Shown piece by piece: positions 54,370-61,609 of a stretch of DNA of 64,000 bases. This DNA comes from Anaplasma centrale str. Israel. GTDB lineage: Bacteria; Pseudomonadota; Alphaproteobacteria; Rickettsiales; Anaplasmataceae. Location of the stretch: NCBI RefSeq assembly GCF_000024505.1, contig NC_013532.1:744001-808000 (forward strand), read 5' to 3'. A program made the translations under genes and the position numbers. The notes beneath the pieces are model-generated. The model saw only the letters and a program-made list of their open reading frames with translations, was not told where the DNA came from and made no database searches. The stretch's first letter is position 1. The number at the start of each line of letters is the position of its first letter.

Positions 54370-55398
54370 CTATTTGTCACTTAACAGCAACACCTTAAAC
54401 AGCGTACCCATGTTCTCCGTAAGGCGCAGAAACGCACTCTTGAGTTCGCGTTTTTGCCTCTCAGTAGCGTTGCATGCAAGGTGCGCAAGCCTCTCTCGGA
54501 TACCAAATTGATACAAAAATTCCCTTTGGGTCACAACTCTGCTATTCAGACGTCGAACATGCCCCTGCAAAAAGCCAAAATCAACGTGCGCGGTGATGTC
54601 ACACTCCCCTACGTTATAGAGAAAATCGCAGCGGTGGTGGCCCTTTACTGACTGTATAGTGCTGCGGTACGGCGGTTGTAAATATCCATAATCAAATATG
54701 GCGGCTGCTCCCCCGTTCCGCACAATTATCCCTTCCAAACACTCCAAAACATCCTTCGCGGCCTCACAGCGCTCTATTATTCCCCCTTCAGGCACATCGT
54801 TATATTCATTGAGGCTATATTCTGTGTCCAAGGCCACAACACTCAAATTTCCTATATCGCTGTACACGCAGCATTCTTTCCACATCCCACTGCCAGCATA
54901 AACAAATTGCTTTACCGGCAGCGCGTCAAAAAATTCATTAGCCACCACAACTGTAGGCCTCTCCGGCAGCTCTTCCAATTTGTCATGCCAAAAGATTTCT
55001 TTGCGCGCCGAGAAGCTTTCCAATGTCGCGCGCTGAGTGTTGCGCAATAGTGGGCTGATTTCAAGCAAATGAACCTCAAGCAACGCATCATACTTCGGAA
55101 ACCGTTCAAATACCCTAAGAACGTCACACATAAGTGTTCCCCTACCAGGGCCCAGTTCCAGCAGAGAAAACTTTTCCGAAATTCCAGCACTTTCTAGGTA
55201 GGATAGAATCCAAAGGGCAACAACTTCCCCAAACAGTTGGCTGATTTCCGCAGACGTTATGAAATCTCCTGCCCGTCCGAATGGGACCCTGGTCATGTAG
55301 TATCCATGCTTTTCATGATATAGGGCAAGGTCCATGAACCTATCCATGGTCACGTATTTAGAGTCAGTAAAAATGAATTTCTTAAAACAAAAACCCAT
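54370..55398 (-). CDS. SAM-dependent methyltransferase, NDUFAF7/MidA family
   Basis: 342 aa of the DUF185/Methyltransf_28 family. Diagnostic segments: MDLALYHEKHGYYM near the N-terminus, GDFITSAEISQLFGEVVALW, the SAM-binding LLELGPGRGTLMCDVLRV, VVVANEFFDALPVKQF and AIFDYGY. The mitochondrial homologue NDUFAF7 dimethylates an arginine of complex I subunit NDUFS2. It is the second predicted complex I assembly methyltransferase in this window after the NDUFAF5-like protein at 17060. Confidence 0.88.
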   Translation of the reverse strand: MGFCFKKFIFTDSKYVTMDRFMDLALYHEKHGYYMTRVPFGRAGDFITSAEISQLFGEVVALWILSYLESAGISEKFSLLELGPGRGTLMCDVLRVFERFPKYDALLEVHLLEISPLLRNTQRATLESFSARKEIFWHDKLEELPERPTVVVANEFFDALPVKQFVYAGSGMWKECCVYSDIGNLSVVALDTEYSLNEYNDVPEGGIIERCEAAKDVLECLEGIIVRNGGAAAIFDYGYLQPPYRSTIQSVKGHHRCDFLYNVGECDITAHVDFGFLQGHVRRLNSRVVTQREFLYQFGIRERLAHLACNATERQKRELKSAFLRLTENMGTLFKVLLLSDK

Positions 55399-55607
55399 GT
55401 GTTAACGTATATATTACCTGAGTTAGATATTATGGAAGACCTATGCGGTACAGCCCAAGTGTAGGTGGTTTTACCGTCCAGGGCAACCACGCACTCCGGC
55501 CGTTCTGGCTTTGGCTTGTGATCAACCACAAATTTGTGATACCCACAGAAGCTCAAGATGTGTAAAATGTCTTCAGAGGCGCAATTTACAATTACTGGAG
55601 TAGCATC

Positions 55608-55895
55608 ATGACTGGAATCAAGAAGTTTATTATCCAATGCGAGTTTGGCGGTAAACTTGCCCCCTTTGCCATATATATTGGCGAGCCGAGGCCGGACTCA
55701 CACCCTGTACAACACCAAAACACCTGGCTATCGAAAGAGCGTGGCGGGTCAGTACCAGAAAAAGTGAGGAACAGCCTGGAAAAGTTGCATGACCTGGCCA
55801 AGAAAAATGGCATATGCTTTGCAGACCTGTGCGTGTATGCCTTGAGTGTGGCTGCGCGTAATAAGGATAACAGCGGCGGCGGCGCAGCAACGTAG
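55608..55895 (+). CDS. DUF2610-type conserved Rickettsiales protein (95 aa)
   Basis: A compact protein with the segments KKFIIQCEFGGKLAPFAIYI, GEPRPDSHPVQHQNTWLSKE and GGSVPEKVRNSLEKL, which match my memory of DUF2610, found in Rickettsia, Wolbachia, Ehrlichia and Anaplasma. The C-terminal half is helical and ends in a Gly/Ala-rich tail. No catalytic residues are obvious and no signal peptide is present. Function unknown. It reads toward a long non-coding repeat array. Confidence 0.8.
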   Translation: MTGIKKFIIQCEFGGKLAPFAIYIGEPRPDSHPVQHQNTWLSKERGGSVPEKVRNSLEKLHDLAKKNGICFADLCVYALSVAARNKDNSGGGAAT

Positions 55896-57177
55896 CCCGA
55901 GGTTCCTAAGCAGCCTTGGCGTGCACATCGTCGTTACGTCACAACACAGCTTTGCAGACCGACCGATCCACACTCATGAGCGTGCGCAGGAATACAATTT
56001 TGGCGCGCACAAGATAGCAACAGCACACAGGCTTGGGCCTTCCTCAGCAACTTTTGCGTGCATATTGTTGTTCCCCTTCAGAAAACCGGTGCGTAATCTC
56101 CTCTACAACCCTAATAACACCGACACTCCACAACTTTAACGACACAACCCATTCACAACCCAGGATATCACCATCAGACCACAACTTCAGACACATTAAG
56201 AACGCCACCGCGCGGTCTTATTACACCTACAGGTATGCGCAGGAATGCGCTGTTTTTGTACCTAAAATATATGTATTGATGGGTATAACGCACGTGTTCT
56301 CACCAATGGGTTGCATCCCGATTGTGCAATGTTCAGCGCCCGTTCAGGGCTTCCCCGCAGCGACCTTGACGTGCAGGCAGCACCACACAACCTAGGATAT
56401 CGCTATTAGGCCACAACCGCATACCAGCCACAACCTGGGTATTGCCCCACCCCACGGGATACTCTACCCGCAGGCCTTGCTGTGACCTCTCACGCGGTTC
56501 AGCACTTCAGATTCTTACTGCTGGTAATCCACGGCCCGGGACCACCAAAGAAGGCAACGCTAACCCAGGTTGCCATTAGGCCGCAACTGCATACCAGCCA
56601 CAATCTGGGTATTTGCCCCACTCTACGGGGTACTCTACCCGCAGGCTTTGCTGTGACCTCTCACGCGGTTCAACACTTCAAAGTTTTTACTGACCGGTCC
56701 CTCCGCAGCCTAGGACCGATAAAGGAGGCAACTATACGCCAGGATATTTATTATTAGGCCGCACCGCATACCAGCCACACCCCGGGCATTACCCCGCTCT
56801 ACTGGGTACTCTACCCGCAGGCATTGCTGTGACCTCTCACGCGGTTCAGCACTTCAAAATTTTTACTGACTGGTCCCTCCACGGCCCGGGACCACTAAAG
56901 GGGGCAATGCTACCCAGGATATTGCTATTAGGCCACACCGCATACCAGCCACAACTTGGGCATTACCCCACTCCACGGCTAGGACCACCAAAGGAGGCAA
57001 CGCTACACCCAGAATCACCATTAGGCCGCAACTCCATACACATTAAGAATGCCGCCGCCCTAATTTTACACATACACGGGTATGTGCAGGAACGCACTCT
57101 ATAGCCCGTTTGCGCCCAAAATACGCGAGCAGCAGGTACGATGCAGTGGGGTCGTCGCCACCTAATCTCCAACCTCG
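55896..57177. other. 1.3-kb non-coding region carrying a tandem repeat array
   Basis: Between two convergent genes. The open frames (up to about 100 codons) come from the repeats and show no protein signature. A flanking element at about 56159-56240 (CCAGGATATCACC, ACACATTAAGAACGCC, TATGCGCAGGAA) recurs in diverged form at about 57008-57100 on the far side of the array. Confidence 0.7.
56392..57007. repeat. Tandem array of about 173-bp non-coding repeats
   Basis: Units begin near 56392, 56564, 56739 and 56912 (periods of 172, 175 and 173 bp); the fourth is truncated to about 96 bp. Shared landmarks are CCAGGATAT/ATTAGGCC, CGCATACCAGCCACA, TACTCTACCCGCAGG, TGTGACCTCTCACGCGGTTC and GACC-x3-AAAG. 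Units differ from each other at roughly one base in eight by eye. The second and third can form a GGGTA-CTC-TACCC hairpin. Confidence 0.85.
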
Positions 57178-57762
57178 CTATGAAGCGATGGACAGCAGCT
57201 TTCCTATCACGTCAACACTATCCCACTTGACGTTGCCATCTATGCGGTAAAGCACAACACCACCCCGGTCAACAATCAGGGTTAGTGGTATAGCCCTAAC
57301 ATCAAAATGATCAAAGAGTGCCCTGCCCTTGTCCAAGTATACCGTAAGCGCGATCCCATATTCTTTGCAAAAGGACTGCACAGCATGCGCGTCCCCGTAC
57401 GAAACCGGCAAAAATACGATGCTATTTCTAACCTCTTTATGATTCAAATGGTCCCAAATTGCCTGCAGCTCCTTGAGCAGTGTGACGGACTCTAGGCTCC
57501 ATGGGGCCCAAAACGCAACAACCAACACCCTCCCCTCAAAGTTCTTCGCAGAGAACTCTTTGCCATTCAAATCAAAAAAGGGTTTGTCGGGCATTTTAAC
57601 AACCTCCCTCAGCTCCCCTGCAATGAATGCTTTCGGGAGCTTGTTGATGTCTTCATCCTCGCCACCACCGGAAGAAGCAGCAAGGCACGCACCATGGGCA
57701 AACACCAAAACGGCCACAAAGACAAGAGACCAGCAAGCCTTCAACAGCAAACTCCTAACCAT
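57178..57762 (-). CDS. TlpA-like thioredoxin-fold protein lacking the CXXC active site
   Basis: 194 aa from ATG 57762 (GAGG about 9 nt upstream), overlapping the nrdB stop by 8 nt; a longer frame to 57864 is less likely. A signal peptide or anchor (SLVFVAVLVFAHGACLA) precedes a TlpA/AhpC-TSA domain: FFDLNGKEFSAKNFEGRVLVVAFWAPW, VSYGDAHAVQSFCKEYGI and the cis-proline strand RAIPLTLIVDRGG. Where family members have WCxPC, this protein has WSLES, so neither redox cysteine is present. It cannot be a conventional thiol oxidoreductase and may act as chaperone or binding protein. It is translationally linked to nrdB. Confidence 0.82.
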   Translation of the reverse strand: MVRSLLLKACWSLVFVAVLVFAHGACLAASSGGGEDEDINKLPKAFIAGELREVVKMPDKPFFDLNGKEFSAKNFEGRVLVVAFWAPWSLESVTLLKELQAIWDHLNHKEVRNSIVFLPVSYGDAHAVQSFCKEYGIALTVYLDKGRALFDHFDVRAIPLTLIVDRGGVVLYRIDGNVKWDSVDVIGKLLSIAS

Positions 57763-58729
57763 CTTCAAACGCCTCATCCCAAGTACCCTCCGTTGCAGCA
57801 CGCGAATACTCCGTAACCCGATTCTCAAAAAAGTTAGTATGCTCAACCCCATTGAGGATCTCATCCAGCCACGGCAGAGGGTTGACGTTATCGCCGTATA
57901 TGGGTTCCAAATCCAGCTGTTTCAGCCTCCTGTTCGCTATGTAGCGTATGTACCGCTTAACCTCAGACGCAGAAAGCCCCTCGACATCCCCTAAAGCAAA
58001 CGCTAGGTCTATAAATTCATCCTCCAGCGACACAATAACTCGACAGGCGCCATAAAGCTCCGCCCGCAGATTCGCGTCCCATATTTCCTGGTTTTCGTGG
58101 ATGAATGTGTTAAACAACCTAATAATAGACTCGGTATGCAGAGTCTCATCCCTGGCAGACCAGGCTATAATCTGTCCCATTCCCTTCATTTTGCCAAAAC
58201 GCTGGAAGTTTAGTAAAATCGCAAATGAAGCGAATAGTTGCAAACCCTCGGTGAAGGCGCCGAACACGGCCAAAGTTTTTGCTACATGCCTCTTGTCACC
58301 CTTCCTAGATTCCTCGAACCGCTGCATGTAATCGTACTTCTTCTTCATTACCTCAAACTTCAAGAACGCCTGGTATTCAACCTCAGGCATCCCTATGGTA
58401 TCCAGCAAGTATGAGTACGCTGCTATATGCACAGTCTCCATATTGGAGAAGGCAGAAAGCATCATGCAAATCTCCGTGGGTTTGAATATGTTCGAATAAT
58501 GCTTCATGTAGCAGTTATTCACTTCTATATCCGCCTGGGTAAAGAAGCGAAAAATCTGCACCAGGAGGTTCTTCTCCTGCTCCGACAGCTTGGTTTTCCA
58601 ATCCTGAACATCATCCGCAAGGGGTACCTCTTCGGGTATCCAATGAATCCTCTGCTGGCATAACCAAGCGTCATACGCCCATGGGTAGTAGAAGGGTTTA
58701 TAAACTGGCCTAGCATCCAACAAAGACAT
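57755..58729 (-). CDS. nrdB: Ribonucleoside-diphosphate reductase small (beta) subunit
   Basis: 324 aa from ATG 58729 (GGGGGAG 6 nt upstream; eight extra codons to 58753 rejected). The di-iron ligands and radical site can be placed by spacing: Asp in QADIEV, Glu and His 31 and 34 residues later in METVHIAAY, with the radical tyrosine four residues after that His as in E. coli, and the second pair in SARDETLHTES. The C-terminus ends in acidic residues (WDEAFEDG), where the alpha subunit binds. A conventional class Ia enzyme. The large subunit is not in the window. Confidence 0.95.
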   Translation of the reverse strand: MSLLDARPVYKPFYYPWAYDAWLCQQRIHWIPEEVPLADDVQDWKTKLSEQEKNLLVQIFRFFTQADIEVNNCYMKHYSNIFKPTEICMMLSAFSNMETVHIAAYSYLLDTIGMPEVEYQAFLKFEVMKKKYDYMQRFEESRKGDKRHVAKTLAVFGAFTEGLQLFASFAILLNFQRFGKMKGMGQIIAWSARDETLHTESIIRLFNTFIHENQEIWDANLRAELYGACRVIVSLEDEFIDLAFALGDVEGLSASEVKRYIRYIANRRLKQLDLEPIYGDNVNPLPWLDEILNGVEHTNFFENRVTEYSRAATEGTWDEAFEDG

Positions 58730-58759
58730 ATGCTCTCCCCCGAAAATACCCACGGCTCA

Positions 58760-58787
58760 AACTTACAAATAACTCAAAAATTGTCAA
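58760..58787 (-). promoter_or_regulatory. Possible promoter of nrdB
   Basis: On the minus strand a perfect -35 TTGACA (complement of 58782-58787) is followed after 16 bp by TAAGTT, a weak -10 match, about 30 nt upstream of the start codon. Tentative because of the poor -10. Confidence 0.35.
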
Positions 58788-58993
58788 TCACTAACCACCT
58801 CTTTTTTCGTAGTCACGCATACCTATGCATAAAGCTGATGCCACCTGCAGAAGCGCTACGACCCGATATCCTATACCGATAGTCAGCAGGTTATACAAAT
58901 CAGCAAAAGCATCACAAGAATAACACGCGGGCACGCCCCGAGCACAGCACAAACTGCACACAGCCCGCTTGCACGTTACAGAAGCCAAGATAC

Positions 58994-60397
58994 TCAGTCA
59001 GTTTTTCTATGCCAGCGCGTTGATCCATCTTTCCCGTCAGAGACGCCTATGCCCATGCTAGACAAATTCTTTCTTATCTCATCCGCCAATTTGAAATCCC
59101 CACACTTCTTGGCCTCTATCCTCTTTGCGATTAGCCTCTCTATCTCGTCTTCGTTAACCAAATTCTGAATGCTAGAAAATTTTCTCTCCGGAAAATTGTG
59201 AAACAGACCCATCAGCATGGCACTCTTGTTTAGCATTTTGGCCAATCGAAGTTTTTCGTCGCTGTCACTTGCCTTATTAATTTCCTTAACCAACTCGTGC
59301 AGGGCAGCAATTGCCCCGGGGGTGTTGATGTCATCTTGCAACGATGACATAACCCCATCGTGTACATCCACATACTCCAGACCCGTGTTTAGCAGCTTGG
59401 CAGGAAACCCCTCACAAGAGCGGTATATTTTGTTGAGCGCCTCTTTAGCGTCAAGCACAAGCTTATCACCCCAATCAAGCGGCTTGCGGTAGTGGGTACT
59501 CAAGAACGCATATCTGACCACCTCTCCATCCACCCCACTGTTGAGCAATCCCCTAACCGTGATAACGTTACCCAGAGACTTGCTCATCTTCTCACCACCA
59601 TTGACCGTCAGAAACCCATTGTGAACCCAGTACCTCGCGTACTCACTGCCGTGAAAGGCACAACAGCTTTGGGATAGCTCGTTTTCGTGATGCGGAAACA
59701 TCAAATCCGCCCCACCTCCGTGAATATCAAAGCTCTCACCCAGGTAACGATAGCTCATGGCAGAGCACTCTACGTGCCATCCTGGCCGCCCAACCCCCCA
59801 GGGGCTAGACCAACACGCCCCAAGCTTCATATCAAGATCAGTTGCCGGCTTCCAAAGGACAAAATCTCCAGGGTGAAGCTTTTCTGCAACAACCTCCACC
59901 CTGCTGCCGGATATCATGTCACATAACTTCCTGCCAGACAGTGCCCCGTAGTGCTCGTAAGACTCTACGCTGAAATATACGGTACCACCGCGCACGTAAG
60001 CGTGCCCCGTCTCGATTAATTTGCCAATTATGAACAGCATGGTTTCGATTTCTTCCGTAGCTTTCGGCTCAAAAGTTGGGGGCAGGCAGTTCAGTTCTTT
60101 AATATCTTCGTGAAACAGCTTAGTGTAATGCGCGGTCAACTCCGCAATGCTTTTGCCTTCAGAGTTCGCCGCATTTATGATTTTGTCATCTACATCAGTG
60201 ATGTTTCTAACATACACAACCTCAGGGTATAGCGCCTTCAGCAGCCTGAATAAGACGTCATACACAACCACAGACCGCGCATTCCCTATATGCGCCAAAT
60301 CGTATACAGTGGGGCCACAAACATAGACACCCACACGCTTACCGTCCCTTGGCGAAAAAACCCTCTTAGAAGCACGCAGAGTGTCGTGGAGCCTCAT
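58994..60397 (-). CDS. cysS: Cysteinyl-tRNA synthetase
   Basis: 467 aa from ATG 60397, 1 nt after the stop of the ExoD-like gene; an earlier in-frame start would overlap that gene. HIGH-type motif in GPTVYDLAHIGNARS (with the zinc-binding Cys just before it), GWHVECSAM, PHHENELSQSCC and the KMSKS loop in GEKMSKSLGN are all present. A class I enzyme charging tRNA-Cys. Confidence 0.96.
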   Translation of the reverse strand: MRLHDTLRASKRVFSPRDGKRVGVYVCGPTVYDLAHIGNARSVVVYDVLFRLLKALYPEVVYVRNITDVDDKIINAANSEGKSIAELTAHYTKLFHEDIKELNCLPPTFEPKATEEIETMLFIIGKLIETGHAYVRGGTVYFSVESYEHYGALSGRKLCDMISGSRVEVVAEKLHPGDFVLWKPATDLDMKLGACWSSPWGVGRPGWHVECSAMSYRYLGESFDIHGGGADLMFPHHENELSQSCCAFHGSEYARYWVHNGFLTVNGGEKMSKSLGNVITVRGLLNSGVDGEVVRYAFLSTHYRKPLDWGDKLVLDAKEALNKIYRSCEGFPAKLLNTGLEYVDVHDGVMSSLQDDINTPGAIAALHELVKEINKASDSDEKLRLAKMLNKSAMLMGLFHNFPERKFSSIQNLVNEDEIERLIAKRIEAKKCGDFKLADEIRKNLSSMGIGVSDGKDGSTRWHRKTD

Positions 60398-60398
60398 A

Positions 60399-61031
60399 CT
60401 ACCACAGCTTGAATAAAAAGGAGAACATTTCAACTACAAGCTTGGGGCCAGCAGTAAGCACCACCGCGGTAATAAGGAGGCCGACAAACCCCACCAACAC
60501 ACCCAGCATCACTAGCACGCCGTCACGGTTCAACATGCCGAGTGCCATTGCGGACATCCCCCCAGCGGGGATGAAGTTGGTCAGAGGCAAGGGAATTGCG
60601 ATGGAAAGAGCGCACAGCAGACAAATCAAAGCTATGGCCTTTTCCCCCACACCACTAAACACTATAGACAGCCTGGGCCTACTCCACCGTTCCATCCCCT
60701 TTAAGATTGGAGATGTTTTCTCGATTACAGTTGCCAAAAACTCACGCTTAAACGACCTCTTCTCCAGGAAGGCAGGCAGCCAGGGCGTAGAGAGACCCAT
60801 AAGCATCTGGGCCGAGAACAGCAACAACGGAATAGACAACACGGTGGTGTAGCCAGGGGGCACAGGGAGCGGTATGGAAAGCGGAAGCGCGAACAGGAGT
60901 ATGAGCACTCCAAACCCCCTATCACGCAAGGTCATTTTGAGTTCGTACAAAGTGATCCTATCGGCATCTCCCTGTACACTAACCTCTTCCAACAAATCAG
61001 AAACGGCTTTTCCATCTCTATGCGCACCCAT
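60399..61031 (-). CDS. ExoD-family membrane protein
   Basis: About 210 aa from ATG 61031 (an in-frame GTG at 61043 is an alternative). A helical N-terminus (ITLYELKMTLRDRGFGVLIL) leads into four to six hydrophobic segments with prolines (ALPLSIPLPVPPGYTTVLSIPLLL; ALSIAIPLPLTNFIPAGG), the duplicated IPLP-type motif that marks the ExoD/DUF family PF06055. In rhizobia ExoD affects exopolysaccharide production and alkali tolerance; Anaplasma is not known to make such polymers, so the role here is open. Upstream of and probably co-transcribed with cysS. Confidence 0.82.
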   Translation of the reverse strand: MGAHRDGKAVSDLLEEVSVQGDADRITLYELKMTLRDRGFGVLILLFALPLSIPLPVPPGYTTVLSIPLLLFSAQMLMGLSTPWLPAFLEKRSFKREFLATVIEKTSPILKGMERWSRPRLSIVFSGVGEKAIALICLLCALSIAIPLPLTNFIPAGGMSAMALGMLNRDGVLVMLGVLVGFVGLLITAVVLTAGPKLVVEMFSFLFKLW

Positions 61032-61043
61032 AACCACATCCAC

Positions 61044-61609
61044 AACAAAATCACAAGCCCGCGGTGCGGAATATCACAATAACAAAACCGTGTACAGGAA
61101 AATGTGCGCCCAACAAATACGGCAAGCGCGGTGTATAGGCTTTTGCAGGAAGTTTCAGCGCACACAGGAAGAAACGCTGCACCACACAAATTTGAGCAAA
61201 ACGGGAACACATGGTTGCAAATTTCCTGGCTACCCGTTCTCAATGCCTTCTCGTCCAAATATGCCGCAACCGCATACCCGACGCTGGATTGTTGTGGCAT
61301 GCCACACACGACCGTCTATCTTGTGTGCGCAACAAGGGGCAGTCTGCAATATGTGCAAAATGTGCATCACGTGCACAAGACATAAATTCTTGCACATCAC
61401 GTGAGAACTAGTGCTTGGTAATAACGAGCTTGAAGTTCAACATTACTATGTACGATAGCCGGTTATATGGTTACCATGTATCCGGGGAGTATATGTGCTC
61501 CAGTTTGGTTAATTAATTGTGTTTTAATCGGTATAGTATATGCTATCCTAGCCCTCAGTGGGTTGTGTATGCCCCTTGTTGTTTTTTGTTCCTAAGATAC
61601 GTTAAAGTA
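61044..61609. other. Intergenic region before the glutamate dehydrogenase gene
   Basis: Divergent promoter region of 566 bp. AT-rich segments lie near 61440-61560. Several TATA-like hexamers occur but no pair with good spacing. No gene recognised. Confidence 0.45.

Noticed and set aside
56392-57100. CRISPR array
   Set aside because: Units are about 173 bp and adjacent, with no short direct repeats separated by unique spacers and no cas genes nearby.
56482-57104. Two 91-codon plus-strand frames beginning MTSHAVQHF
   Set aside because: Both arise from the same non-coding tandem repeat unit and diverge without codon-level conservation.
60874-61404. 176-codon plus-strand frame before the glutamate dehydrogenase gene
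   Set aside because: Its first part is antisense to the ExoD-like gene and the rest has no recognisable protein character.
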